A stretch of DNA of 64,000 nt from Talinum fruticosum. Lineage: Eukaryota > Streptophyta > Magnoliopsida > Caryophyllales > Talinaceae. The translations under genes were made by a program, and so were the position numbers. Below the pieces are notes generated by a model. It had not been told where the DNA came from, searched no databases, and saw only the letters and a list, made by a program, of their open reading frames with translations. The stretch spans positions 744,001 through 808,000 of the forward strand of contig JAITYX010000047.1 in NCBI GenBank assembly GCA_021018815.1. The letters are read 5' to 3'. Shown here piece by piece: positions 51,701 to 63,840 of this stretch; the stretch's first letter is position 1, and each line of letters begins with the position of its first letter.

Positions 51701-54304
51701 AACCAAGTAAAACACTCAAATAAAACACTCAAATCTTATTCTTTCTTGACTTCTTTGGGATCACCTTCTATGATCCAAAAGACAAAAACAATGTCATAAT
51801 TAGAAATCATCAAGATCATCTAAATTCATAAAGAGAATACTCGGGAGCTTTCCAAGGGGTTTCGGAGGCATAGTGGTCAAGTGCTTCCAAAACCCAAAAA
51901 TGAAGATCATCTAACTAGAAATCCACGATTTTTTACAATTTTTGAGAAATTTTCAGAAAGTTGTCAAATAATATATTAAACCGACAATTTAACCTATTTA
52001 AGACCCATTATAGATCATTTCAAGATAAATTTAGATCAAATAAACACCCAAATCTTGTTCATTTTTGGTCGATTAGGGATCATCTTCTAAGATTAAAAAG
52101 ACAATGGCAATGTCATAAATAGTAATTATGAAGATCATCTAAATTCATGAAGATAATACTCGTAAAATTCTAAAGGGGTTTCGGAGGCATAGTTGTCAAG
52201 TGCTTCACGACCCAAAATTAATGCTATTCTCCACAATTTTTTACAATTTTTTGAAAATTTTCGGAAAATTGTCAAATAATATCTTAACAAACCTATTGAC
52301 AATTCAAGAAATTATTGGCTATTTAAGGTCTATTATAGATCATTTCAAGAGCATTGTACACCGGAAAAACACTCAAATGAAGCACTCAATTTTTGCTTAT
52401 TCTTAACTCGCTTTGAGATCACCTTCTATGATGAAAAAGACAATAACGAGTGTCATAAGTAGAAATCATCAAGATCATCTAAATTCATAAAGAGAATATT
52501 GTGATCTTCTCAAGGGGTTTCACAGGCATAGTGGTCAAGTGTTTCCAATACCAAAAATGAAGGATGTTATCCGCGTTTTTTTTAATTTTTGAAAAATTTT
52601 CAGAAAGTTGTCAAATAATATCTTAATAAACCTACCGACAATTAAAAAGGTTCTTTGCTATTTAAGGTCCATTCTAGATCATTTCAAATTCAATTGTACA
52701 AGTAGGAAAAAAATTAAAGTAAAACACCCAAATCTTTCTCAATTTTTGGTGCTTTGGGATTACTTTTTAAGATTCAAAAGACAATATCTATGTCATCGGT
52801 TGAAATTGAAAACATTATTTAAATTCATAAAGATAATATTGTGAACTTCCTCGGGGTTTCATAGGCATAGTGGTCAAGTATTTCCAAGATCTAAAAATGA
52901 AGGCTATTATCCACGGTTTTTTGTTGGAAAATTTTTAGAAAGTTGTCAAATAATATCTTAATAAATCTACTGACTTAAGGTCCATTCTAGATAATTTCAA
53001 GAACAAGTGTACATAAGAAAAACACTCAAATAAAACACCAAAATCTTGCTCATTCTTGGCTACTTAGGGATTAAGTTGTAAGATCAAAAGGACAATGGTA
53101 ATGTCATAAGTAGTAATTATAATGATCATCTAAATTCATAAAGATAATAGTGTGAACTTCCAAAGGGGTTTCGAGGTATACTGGTCAAGTGATTAAAAGA
53201 CCAAAAATAAAGGTTATTATCCAAGATTTTATGCAATTTTTGGAAATTTTCGGAAAGTTGCCAAATATTATCTTAATAAACCTACCGACAATTCAAAAGG
53301 TTCTTCGCTATTTAAGGCCTATTATAGATCATTTTAAAAGCATTGTACATAAGAAAAACACCGAACCGAAACACCCAAATCCGCTTAATTTGGCTGCATT
53401 GAAATCACTTTTTATGATCGAAAAGACAATAGCCATGTCATAAGTAGAAATCACCAAGAGCATCTAAATTTATAAAGAGAATATTGTGATATTTTCAAGG
53501 GGTTTCACAAGCATAGTGGTTAAGTGCTTCCAGGACCCAAAAATGTAGGCTATATCCAATTTTTTTGCAATTTTTTGGAAATTTTTGGAAAAGTTGTCAA
53601 ATAATATATTAATAAGTCTACTGACAATTCAAGAGGTTCTTGGATGTTTAAGTCCCATTCTAGTTCATTTGAAGAACATTGTACACCAGAAAAACACTCA
53701 AATTAAAACACCAAAATTTTGCACATTGTTGGCTAGGATCACCTTATAAGATCAAAAGGATAATAGCAATGTCATAAGTAGTAATTATCAAGATCATCTA
53801 AATTAATAAAAATAATATTGTGAACTTCCCAGGAGAGGCATAGTGGTGAAGTGCTTCCTACACCCAAAACTTAAGGCTATTATCATTGATTTTTTACAAT
53901 TTTTGAAAAATTTTCAAAAAGTTGTGAAATAATATCTTAATAAACCTGCTGATAACTCAAGAGTTACTTGGCTCTTTAATGCTCATTCTTGATCATTTGA
54001 AGAGCCTTGGACAAGAAAAAAACTCCAAAAAAGCGCTCTAATCTTCCCTCTCTCGGCTGTGTTGGGATCACATTCTAAGATATAAAACACAATAGCAATT
54101 TCATTTGTAGAAATCATCAAGATCATCTAAATTAGTAAAGAGAATACTGTGAGTTTCCCAAAGGATTTAAAAGGCATAGTGGTCAAGCGCTGAGATGGCT
54201 CTCTAACAGTAGAGAACTAGTCAGACTGTGATTAGATAATATTCTGATCGATCAGCTGCCCGTAAACATAGACATTGAAGAAGATGGTTGGCCTGTCCGT
54301 TAAG

Positions 54305-54415
54305 GCATGTTTTTCCAATGTCAACTTGGAACAGATGCACGCTTCATACTGTGTTTTTAGATATTCTTGGAGGAGTAGGGTTAGATTATTCTATGTTTTG
54401 ATTTTCGATTTATAT
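54305..54415 (+). promoter_or_regulatory. Conserved distal block upstream of metallothionein A
   Basis: A region of about 110 bp with CAATGTCAACTTGGA, a GCTTCATACTGT core and TTAGATTATTCTATGTTTTGA. Related blocks lie upstream of genes B and D and at 63,741-63,840. Confidence 0.7.
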
Positions 54416-54740
54416 GAAACTATCTTCATCATCAGTAATGCTCCTCTGTTGAGGAAATATAATGCAAACTAATTGATCTCCTGCCTTCTTTTTTTTTTTT
54501 TCTTTTTCTTTTTCAGGGAGAAGAGGGGGAGGGGGTTTACATTTAGGAACATAAAAAGTTGTTTATAATAAAACTGAATGTGGATTTATTGAAATCTGTA
54601 TAATTTAAATATATACACTTGTAAAACTTGTTCTTATGGATATCTTGAAATATGTATAATTGTAAATGAACTTTCTTCAGGATTTGGGCGGCATGGTTGA
54701 CAGTGACAAATGATGGACCTGTTAAAAGGCCACAAATTTT

Positions 54741-54793
54741 AGACGTGCAAGGTATAAATCTTCTGTCTGTCTCCTCCAAAACATCTATATATA
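54741..54793 (+). promoter_or_regulatory. Metallothionein A proximal promoter
   Basis: AGACGTGCAAGGT at 54,741-54,753, a 13-mer shared (with one change) by all four genes, followed by the TATA box TATATATA at 54,786-54,793, about 40 bp upstream of the ATG. Confidence 0.75.
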
Positions 54794-54831
54794 GGTGGCC
54801 ACAAGTTTACTTTGCATTCTAGAAGAAAGAA

Positions 54832-55153
54832 ATGGCCGGAAGCTGCAAATGTGGTGACAACTGCACCTGTGGCAGTGGATGTGACTGCAACAGGTACATT
54901 TCCCGTCTTGATGATTGGACGGTGCATATTTATTCTAGAACTCTCGCTACTCAGTCATAAGCCATAAGTACTTATTAAGCAATAAGCATTTACGCTTCAT
55001 ATTCGTTTGAAAATTAACTTTTTACTTATTTGGTATTTATGTCTATGATAACATAAACTTGAATTTAAATCTTCCAGGACCTATGTGAAGAATGTTGAAG
55101 GCGAGGGTTGTGGCTGTGGAGACGATTGCAGCTGCGATCCATGCACCTGTTAA
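54832..55153 (+). CDS. MT1: Type-1 metallothionein, copy A
   Basis: Two exons, 54,832-54,893 and 55,078-55,153, encode 45 residues. Metallothioneins bind Cu, Zn and Cd through Cys thiolates in the cytosol. There are twelve Cys in two groups of three C-x-C pairs: N-terminal CKCGDNCTCGSGCDC and C-terminal CGCGDDCSCDPCTC. They are separated by the short linker NRTYVKNVEGEG. The all-CxC arrangement is that of plant type 1. The linker is about 12 residues instead of the roughly 40 of most type-1 proteins, as in Arabidopsis MT1. The intron falls in the linker at the same place in all four copies. Residue 22 is Thr where the others have Ile. Confidence 0.93.
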
Positions 55154-56968
55154 GAAGAAGACTGTTACCTCTTGTGTGTCCTGATGAATAATACGACTTG
55201 GTTCAGTTTGATGTACGAGTGACTGATGAAAAACTAACAAAGTAGCCATGGCATCTTCAGGTCGAGACTGTACTTTGATCTGTTGATGTTTTATGGTTTA
55301 TATGTTAATGTTTTTGTACTACTGACTGCAGAACTGAAAGAAATATATACGATTAAATAGTTTATACATCTGTTCTGTATTTTTTTTTCCAACTTCTCAT
55401 AGCTGAATGATCGTTAAAATGGAAGACAATGAGAATCAACATGTTTGACTAACGTTCACTTCTACTGGTAAGGTATGAAGTAACTTCTTCACAAAATAAT
55501 GCACTTTATGGACAAAAAGTTTCATGTTTAAAACTCTGGAAAGAACTGTCAGATGAAGGGAATAGGAAGAAATGGTGCTACTAAAGTAAATTGTGCCGGT
55601 TTAGGAAGTAGTAGTACAAACAAGATTGGTATCCTAATTTCATTACATATGAGCAGAACATGAGTACCGACCTGAATTTATGACTACTAACCTGGATTAT
55701 TCATACTACATGATCCAACTTAAATCGACAATTACAACTCCATTAATACTGAAACACAACAGTCGTCTAGAGATGGATACAAGCTCTACATCTTAACATA
55801 ATTGTAAACAAACTTTAGTCCTTACCCTTTAGTTAAGCTGGAGAACCTTGATATTCTGGATCTGGTTTGCAAGGTTCAAACCCTTTGGGCAAGCTCGGGC
55901 GCAGTTCAAGATTGTATGGCTCCTGAAGAGCTTGAAGGCATCATTGATGATAGTCGTGTCTAAGTGTATTTTCTACTGGAGTTGTATTTGGTTTAGAGTA
56001 TCCGGGACTTCAGTTAGGGCCCTATTCGGCAAAATTAACAGCTTAGGTAGGTAATACATTATACATGTTCCAATTGAGTTGTTAGCATATAGCTGTTTGA
56101 TTGAGTGGGTTGCATCTGGGCCTTTTCTTATTTCTTTCTTCCTTTGTTTTTTTATTTTTATTTTGTCACATTGGCAATGAAGTCGTAGAGTCAAGTTGAA
56201 TCAAAGCATGAATGATCCTGCAGGTATTAATAAATTTCGGTTGCTAGATGTTTTGCTCATTGTGCTGTGGATTTAGGGCAACAAAGTCGTTTGTACTTCA
56301 TACAACTGACATTGTAGTTTAGTTTCCCTTTGTCTTCTAGTGTGTAATTTGAAGCTCGTGGGCTTATTCTAATTAAAACTCACAGCTCACTTGAGGAGAA
56401 TGCCTGCACCTTTACTTTGGAAGACACAGTTTTGCTTAGTATATTGAGTTAAAGAATGATTTTAAGAGATGAGCTATCAAGTCATTAATTTGATTTGTAA
56501 AAGAAGTGAAGTAGATCAAGTCATGGCATCTAATTATTGAAACCCTGACCACTTAACTCCCAAAACAGCCACAATTTGCTTTAGCAGCACCATTTGCTCC
56601 TATTCTGTTCATCTCTCATGCATCCTGTTCAGAATTTTGCATGAGGAGCTTGTTTGTATGGAGCAGTATTTTGTGGTGAATCACTTCATAACATTAGTAA
56701 TAAATCTCAAGACAAACATGTCAGTTCCCATTTTCCTCCATCCATCTTGAAGATCATTCAAGCAAGAGCAGTTGAAAAAAATGAACAGATGAATAACACT
56801 ATTTAGTCATTTGTATTTCTTTCAGTTCGGGAATCAACAATACACAGGAACACGAACACATAAACCATGAAGATGCCATGAGTTATTTATTCAGTTCTTC
56901 ACAACTCACTCTTACATCAAACTGAACCAAGTGGTATATTCATCAGGAACACAGAGGCAACGGTCTTC
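55154..56968. other. Intergenic DNA between convergent metallothioneins A and B
   Basis: Contains the 3' UTRs of A and B, each with the motif ATGGCATCTTCA. No other gene was supported. The short frames at 55,848-56,194 look random. Confidence 0.6.
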
Positions 56969-57603
56969 TTAACAGGTGCACAGGTCACAGATGCAGTCAT
57001 CTCCACAGCCACAGCCCTCGCCTTCAACGTTCTTTGCATAGATCCTGGAACATTGAAATTCTTGGGTATGTTACCATGTAGTATATAAATACCAAAATAG
57101 AAAGACAAAAAAGAAAAAGAAATATTTTCACATGAACATGAAGTTTAGATGCTTAATATCAAAGCTGCAAATCAGATAGCATCATGATGTGAGAACAAGT
57201 GTCAGCAGAAAAAGCATCCCCTCCACAGCGATAGGGTGGGTTGAGGGGTTTACATGGCCCTGAACATCAATTTATTTATTAGCAAATATTTAATTTCTTT
57301 AGCAGCCACTCCGACAATTCCGATCAGAAGTAAAACTGGGTGCATAACCTCACTGAACCCTGCAATGGAACGTGGGATTTCTTACTAGGTTGTTGTGTTG
57401 TTCTCTCTCTTGATCACAGAAAACCGTTGCTTGATCGGGGTCCAATTTGTGGTTACACACGAGCAAAATTTATTTTATGCATGTTCTTCTTTAGAGTTCT
57501 AGCATAAACATGCATGGTCCAATATTAATAAGGGAAATTACCTGTTGCAGTCGCATCCGCCGCCACAGGTGCAGTTGTCACCACATTTGCATCCTCCTGC
57601 CAT
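56969..57603 (-). CDS. MT1: Type-1 metallothionein, copy B
   Basis: Minus-strand exons 57,542-57,603 and 56,969-57,044 encode 45 residues, with an intron of 497 bp. All twelve Cys are retained (CKCGDNCTCGGGCDC and CGCGDDCICDLCTC). Compared with the other copies it has Ala for Val in the linker (IYAKNVEGEG), Ile for Ser/Asn and Leu for the conserved Pro in the last CxC group. It is the only copy on this strand, convergent with A and divergent from C. Promoter and 3' UTR motifs are conserved, so it is probably expressed. Confidence 0.92.
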
Positions 57604-57713
57604 TTTCTTTCACAGAAAATGTAAACTAAACTTTGGGAAGAAAGAGAGTTTCTAAGAGATCGAGCTAATCAAGTTGAAGCTGTAGATGATCCAGCAAGGA
57701 TGAAGGTTGATAC

Positions 57714-57769
57714 CTATATATAGATGTTTTGTAGGCAGCAGAACTGAATATTGTCTACCTTGCATGTCT
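57714..57769 (-). promoter_or_regulatory. Metallothionein B proximal promoter
   Basis: On the minus strand, AGACATGCAAGGT (57,757-57,769; one change, G to A, from the other copies) precedes the TATA box CTATATATAG (57,714-57,723). Confidence 0.7.
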
Positions 57770-57889
57770 AAGAACGTTGGCCATTTAAGAAGTTAGTTAT
57801 TTTAGCACCAATTAGCACTTTCCCTTCACTTGTCACTGTCAGCAACGTGGTCAAATTTGAAAGAAGTTTTATTATCGAGCTTAGAAAGG

Positions 57890-58020
57890 GCATTGTCAAT
57901 TTTTGAAACAGCATGAAGCACCCGATCCAACACAACTTCCTCTAGGATATCAAAAGAACAGCATGAAGCATGCATCTTTCCAAGTGACAATGGAAGAGCA
58001 TGCTTCAATCAATAGGGGTT
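57890..58020 (-). promoter_or_regulatory. Conserved distal block upstream of metallothionein B
   Basis: On the minus strand it reads GTCACTTGGAAAGATGCATG, then CTTCATGCTGTTCTTTTG, similar to the blocks of A and D and to 63,741-63,840. It contains overlapping CATGC words in inverted arrangement. Confidence 0.7.
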
Positions 58021-58700
58021 TCTTTTACCAATTTCTTTTACCAGATCCGTTTCATATTAGAGGAACTAAATAAAATAAAACTATCTTGTATTAATAAGAT
58101 TGTACTCGTAAACTTTTCTTTCTTCGTCCCTTTCGCCTTCAATGACTATGTCTAGCGGTAGCTAATCAATGTAATACAAGCGATCTCAATTGGCTTTCAG
58201 CTTGGGTGTAGCTATGCCTACCTCAAGAACTCCACAAACTAAGTAAATAAATGCCTTCACAAATCCTGCTTTGTTTTTTGGATATACCATTGAAGAGAAA
58301 CAACAGGACAAGATTGATATACCTAAAAGGTAGTGGATCTAAACTATACACAATGCTCAGAAATTCTATGCAGAAAATGAAAAATATGATGATATTGGTG
58401 CCCTCTATGGTTTTCACTACGTGTAATAGAAATAGGCAGATGTTACTTGATGATATATTTGTTTTGTCGTAAAACAGAATGAGTTTTTCTTGAATTATGC
58501 GAAAAATTATACTTGTAAGAATTTTTCGTACAGACCTTCCCCCAAAAAAAACAAAAAAAAGGAATATGAGGGGGTTGCTTTAAAAAAAAGGAAAATACAG
58601 CAAATGTATTATATATCTGATAATCTGTTGGTGGTGTCACTGACAGTGATGGATGGGGCAGGTGGTGATTGGCGTTGTAATTGACTTGCTGAAAGGCAAG

Positions 58701-58754
58701 TAAGACGTGCAAGGTTGAAATTGTCAATTTTTCTTCCTCCATGCCTATATATAT
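58701..58754 (+). promoter_or_regulatory. Metallothionein C proximal promoter
   Basis: TAAGACGTGCAAGGT at 58,701-58,715 and TATATATAT at 58,746-58,754. No distal CATGC block was found in the 680 bp between this and the divergent gene B, so B and C may share upstream elements. Confidence 0.7.
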
Positions 58755-58865
58755 GTCTCAAACTTCTTCACTGCTGGATCTTATTACAACTACGACCAGC
58801 TTAACTCAATCTCTTGCAACATCTCTTTTTCCCCGAAGCTTACTTTGCATTCTTTGTGAACGAAA

Positions 58866-59457
58866 ATGGCAGGAGGAGGCTGCAACTGTGGTGACAACTG
58901 CACCTGTGGCAGTGGATGTGACTGCAACAAGTACGATCCCCTTCTTGATCATCATAGTGTGCTCGGTCTATGCTAGAATTCCCATTGCTTTTCTGATAAA
59001 CTGTATCATACTATCCCTTTTTGGGTCACCAGTATATAGCCTTATTCGTCCCCCTCCCCCCGGGAATGTATGGGGAGGGGATTTGGGATAATTGCTACCA
59101 TACAAGAACCATCTCAATCAAATGCTTAAGGTGATGATTGAAGGATCAGGATAGGTTATATATTCAAACAACTACCTTTTTTTTTTGTTTTCTTCCCAGC
59201 TACCCCTTCACCCAACTACTGGAAGGTGTTATACAGGGGATTGGCTGTGGGATGCTTTTATGTGCTACTGTCTCTAAGCCTCAACATTAAGCATCTAAGC
59301 TTGTCACCGATGTGCAAATTACTTTATTTTAATTTTTTTCAATGATCATATGGTAATATAAACTTGAATTGAACGTTCCAGGATATATGTGAAGAACGTT
59401 GAAGGCGAGGGATGTGGCTGTGGAGACGACTGCAGCTGTGACCCATGCACCTGTTAA
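58866..59457 (+). CDS. MT1: Type-1 metallothionein, copy C
   Basis: Exons 58,866-58,930 and 59,382-59,457 encode 46 residues, with an intron of 451 bp. It starts MAGGGCNCGDNC, one Gly longer than copies A and D, and has Asn instead of Lys in the first C-x-C. All twelve Cys are present and the linker is NKIYVKNVEGEG. It is in tandem with D and head-to-head with B. The 3' UTR carries ATGGCATCTTCA. Confidence 0.93.
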
Positions 59458-60280
59458 AGAAGACAATCACCTCTTTGTATTTCTTATGCATATTTGACTC
59501 GGTATAGTTTGATGTGAGAGTGACTTGTGAAGAACTAAATAATAAGTCATGGCATCTTCAGCTCTAGTCTCGACCTATATCTGTTGATGTTTCATGGTTT
59601 GTGTATTGGTGTTTCTGTTTGTGTGTACCACTGATTGCAGAAAGAAATACAATTGATTAAATATATATATTTATGCATCTCTTCAATAATTCTTTTTCTA
59701 CTTCTCTTGGTTGAATGATCAATTAAATGGAGGAAAAAGAGAACTAACATGCCTCTCTCTCTCTCTACAATACAATAAGAATTATTACTATAACATTCCA
59801 ATTATAATGTGTCCCACAAAATAATGTTTAATGTATAAAAGAAACTAGGTTAACTATCTGTTTACCTTTAGTTCATAAAGGTTGCTGATTTATAAAACTG
59901 TTATGGCTGTTGTTTAGCTTAGACCAAAGGTCCCACCAAATAACTTTTGCTAAAACAATGTTATACTTTTCATCTGTGATTAGTGACCATTAAGGATGAT
60001 CTCGGATTTGATGTCTCATAGGTAACGCAGTAGGTGATCAGAGAGAGCTGAGAGGCCATAGAGACTGAAGAAGGATTCTTCATATTTGTGGGAGTTAACC
60101 ATTAAACTTACATGGTAAAGGCTTATGGGCACTAGTCTTATTAGATGCTAGATAGCATATCATTCTAGTATTGTTTCTGGACTCAAATGGATCTGGTGAA
60201 AGAAGTAGTTTGGCCCGTCCTCTTCTTAAGACCCCTCCTTTTTTCTTTAAACAAACATGTATCGATATTCTGTCAGAGCC

Positions 60281-60375
60281 ATGCTTTTTCAATGTCAACT
60301 TGAAAAGAAGCATGCTTCATGCTGTTTTTGAGAAGTTTCAGAAGAAGATAGGTCGGATTATTTTATGTTTTGACT
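60281..60375 (+). promoter_or_regulatory. Conserved distal block upstream of metallothionein D
   Basis: ATGCTTTTTCAATGTCAACT, then GCATGCTTCATGCTG and GGTCGGATTATTTTATG. This is the same order as at 54,305 and 63,741. Confidence 0.75.
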
Positions 60376-60787
60376 TTGATTTATTATAAGGAAATTATAA
60401 CCACATCAGCTATATATATATATATTTCGTTTTGGCTGCATCAACTATACTATTCCATTGTTTATGTACTTTCTGTCCACATTCGTATGACGTGTAGCTT
60501 GCTCAAGATAATGTATTTTCATTTTCATATAAAACGCCTTCAAAAATTCTATATTTGTTTATTGGATATTATGCCATTAAAGAAACATCTGGGAAATTTG
60601 CCCAAGATATGAATATATGATGCTCAGAAATTTATATGCTGGAAAAAAGCAAGTGTATATTATATGCGTATTAACCTCCTTGAACTTTAATAATACTTGT
60701 TCAGGATTTGTACTGATAATGACGGATGGGGGAGGTGCTGATTGGTGTTGTAATAGACTCGTTGAAAGGCTGGTGTTCTGACTTCTA

Positions 60788-60840
60788 AGACGTGCAAGGT
60801 TTGAAATTGTCAACTTTGCTTTGAGCATGCCTATATATAG
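60788..60840 (+). promoter_or_regulatory. Metallothionein D proximal promoter
   Basis: AGACGTGCAAGGT at 60,788-60,800 and the TATA box CTATATATAG at 60,831-60,840. Confidence 0.75.
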
Positions 60841-60950
60841 GTGTCTACTTTCTTCACTGCTGAATCATCCACAACAACGTGCTTAACTCGATCTGATAGA
60901 ACCTTGATTTCTTCCCAAAGTTTATTAGCATTCATTCTCTGTAAAAGAAA

Positions 60951-61754
60951 ATGGCCGGAAGCTGCAAATGTGGTGACAACTGCACCTGTGGCAGTGGATG
61001 CGACTGCAACAGGTACCATTCCCTTACCCATCATGGGGGTGCAGGGTTTATGCTAGAAATTAAATTCGATAGGTTGTCATAAAATATTCATCATCTTAAT
61101 ATCTTTTTCCTTCAGCAGTATATGGCCTTGTTAATTTGCTTGTAGATTAATCAGATATCTAGTAATTTGATCTAGTATAGATCTCACACAAAACCAATGG
61201 AACTCGTTGGATCTTATGCTGTAACAAAGTCTGAATCGTGCATAATCCCACGTAACAATGGTTTTCTACGATCACTTTATACAACACCACAACCACCCTG
61301 TGAGAATCCCACCACCAAGGGATTCGGGGAGATCAGAATGCACTTGTACATATAACAAATAAACCAATTTATTCAAAGTCATCTCTAGTCCTTAGCCACC
61401 CTCCCTATCCCCTCTTTAGGGAAGGAAAAGGTTTTTTTTCCTAAAGTTTTTGAGTGTGGGTGGATGTCTGGGTGTTGCTGTATAGAGGGATACAATTTGT
61501 CTTTCATCCTGGCCACTTTAGAAAATGGCTTTTGGATGTTTTCCTTAACTCAATCATTCAAGTTTCTCTGGAGCCTCAACATTGAACTTCTAAGGTCGAT
61601 TTTCATGTGAAATTTACTGTTTCCTAATTATTTTCATGGATGTATATATAATAACATAAACTTGAATTCGAATGTTCGTTTCAGGATCTATGTGAAGAAC
61701 ACCGAAGGCTGTGGCTGTGGAGATGACTGCAACTGTGACCCATGCACCTGTTAA
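60951..61754 (+). CDS. MT1: Type-1 metallothionein, copy D
   Basis: Exons 60,951-61,012 and 61,685-61,754 encode 43 residues, with the longest intron of the set (672 bp). Exon 1 encodes the same residues as copy A. Exon 2 is six bases shorter, so the linker is RIYVKNTEG, two residues fewer, and Asn replaces Ser in CNCDPCTC. Twelve Cys are retained. The 3' UTR carries ATGGCATCTTCA and GATCTGTTGATGTTTCATGG as in the other copies. Confidence 0.93.
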
Positions 61755-63740
61755 GGAAGACACTCACCTCTTCGTAATGCTATAAATATATGACTTGGTT
61801 TAGTTTGATATAAGAGTGACTTTGTGAAGAACTGAATAACTTAGCTATGGCATCTTCAGGCCTGGACTGTACCGGGATCTGTTGATGTTTCATGGTCTGT
61901 GTGTTTGTGTCTGTCTGTACTACTGATTGCAGAACCTAATGAAATACTATTAATCATCAAATAGTTTTATGTATCTGTTTTTAATCTGAATTGAAGTGAC
62001 TTGTTTTTCTTCTTCTTGTTGGTGACCATTAAAATGGAGGAAATTAAAGAAGTAGCACCATCATCATCGAGCATATTCTATTCTTCTTCTTCTTCTTCTT
62101 CTTCTTCTTCTTCTTCTCCTATTCTCTGACATTGAATCCAACTGTTGTGATATAATAATAAACAATAACGGACTTCCTAAATAAAATGTTTCATTTGCAA
62201 AATTCTTAAACTGAAGTGATATGAAGGGAAAAGGGACAAAATGGTGCTACAAAGGTGAATTGGTGCCTGTTTTGAGGGTTGAAGTGGTTATGGTTTGGTT
62301 TTGATAACTAGATGCGACTTGACCCGGTTCACACCTTTTAGAGATCAGAATATATTTATGCTTGTCTGGAAAACTTTGTTAAGCATCAAAATAAAAGCAA
62401 AACCATTATATTCTAAAAAATAAGATGCAAATATATCCAGACCACTAAATAGATCCAGATCACTAAAGCTTGGGGCATAATTGAGCTAAGCTTGTAGCTC
62501 AACTCTCCTGAAACTTTGTCGAGTTGATCACACGTTTAATCAATAGGAGTGAAAAGTTATTAAGATTAGACTTGGCTTAGTAAACATCAAAATTTATAGC
62601 TTAATTCAGTATCAGATGAAATTGAGCTCGCACCAAGTCTATTCTGAAAGCTCGTGAAACCAACTCCAATTCTGCTACTGCCATAAATACCAGTGTACAA
62701 TTCATATTAATGGAGGAATGAATAACTAAAGAATGACTCGTGTACGGTGTACCTAATACAATCAGAGTGACCAGACTCAAATGGGATTACGGCTTGAGTT
62801 TTGTATATGTTGTTAAAATGCTTGATGAAACTCGTGTTCATTGGCCTCAGTGAGCACGTTAGTCATTGGTATCATATTTGTTTAATGAAATTATCTCTCC
62901 TAGTCCATGTTATGTCTGCCATGAAATTATGTTTAACGAATAAAAGGAAGATACTCAGGATTTGGACCCAAAAAAAGAAGAGGATTTGACTATCTGTTTA
63001 TTTTCTTTGATCAAGGTAGCTCATTTAAGGGGAAAACAGTCTGTTTTTGCTGTTGTTTATCCAGAGCAATGATTCACTAAATTATGAATGCTTTTTGAGC
63101 TATTACTTATTAAGCAATGCATCACAACAACCATTTAGGATGATCTTGAATTTTGAGTAAGTAATGTGGTGGGCAATCAGGGAGAGGCCATATATGTCAA
63201 AGGAGCTAGAATTATCATATTTGTTGCCATTTCACTTGAATACAAAGCGAGAACCTATTCACTAAAGTTTCCACTGAGTTTCAGTATGATCTTCTTTACA
63301 CCTAACTCGTAATCGCATGCTTGGATGGAGGTGTCATCAAGACCTGATCGGATTAAATTATACAATCTCACATATTTTCTTCTCTTGCATCATTATCCTG
63401 CTTGTCCTGGACAGAGGGAAATCATTCCTAAGATTCTGCGTAAAATGAGGATCATAAGCAATAAGGTTTTCCCCTACGTCTAAACTTTTGGGTTCATTTT
63501 GAACGAGATATATATGTAGAAGCCAACGAGCATCATCACTTAAGCAATGTATTTGGTTTGAGACCTCTTACTTTGAACAGTTGAGAATGAATAATATCTT
63601 GACTGTTTAGCAATCCTGAACATAGCAGCCATCGGAGAAATAGAAAGAAAAAAGGCTTATGGGTTGGTTTGTACTACTCTAATCAGGTGAGGTTTAATTA
63701 ATCTAGTTTTAATCTCCTAGATTGAAATGGATCTGCCGAA
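61755..63740. other. Metallothionein D downstream region
   Basis: Contains the D 3' UTR, a CTT microsatellite at about 62,090-62,117 and sequence that parallels the interval before D (for example the AATCAGGGAGAGGCCATA segment near 63,176 versus about 60,035). This supports a tandem duplication unit of about 3.4 kb. No coding gene was found. Confidence 0.6.
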
Positions 63741-63840
63741 ATGCTTTTTCAATATCCACTTGGAGAGATCAGAGATGCATGCTTCATGCTGTTCTTTTTG
63801 GTACAGTAGAAGAAGTTGGGTCGGATTATTCAATGTTTTT
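63741..63840 (+). promoter_or_regulatory. Distal block of a probable fifth metallothionein gene
   Basis: ATGCTTTTTCAATATCCACT, GATGCATGCTTCATGCTGTT, then GGGTCGGATTATTCAATG. It aligns with the distal block of D (60,281), which lies 670 bp before the D start codon. By that spacing the next gene would start near 64,410, outside the window. Confidence 0.7.

Larger units (their letters stand above)
43643..54190. repeat. Satellite array, about 330-bp unit, about 29 copies
   Basis: Tandem direct repeats with a period of about 305-340 bp. Each unit contains recognisable blocks: CATAGTGGTCAAGTGCTTCC, ATGAAGGCTATTATCCACG, GTTGTCAAATAATATCTTAA, GGTTCTTGGCTATTTAAGG, AAGAGCATTGTACACC and GATCATCTAAATTCATAAAG. 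I count about 29 occurrences of the CATAGTGGTCAAG block, with the first near 43,787 and the last near 54,171. Units are noticeably diverged by substitutions and small indels, with no perfectly homogenised stretch. One unit is split by a Mutator-like element. Short open frames here recur with the period and are not genes. Confidence 0.95.

Noticed and set aside
45806..53443. Repeated short open frames inside the satellite that translate to similar peptides on both strands
   Set aside because: The similarity follows from the repeat unit itself. The unit length is not a fixed multiple of three, frames break in every unit, and no start context or domain is present.
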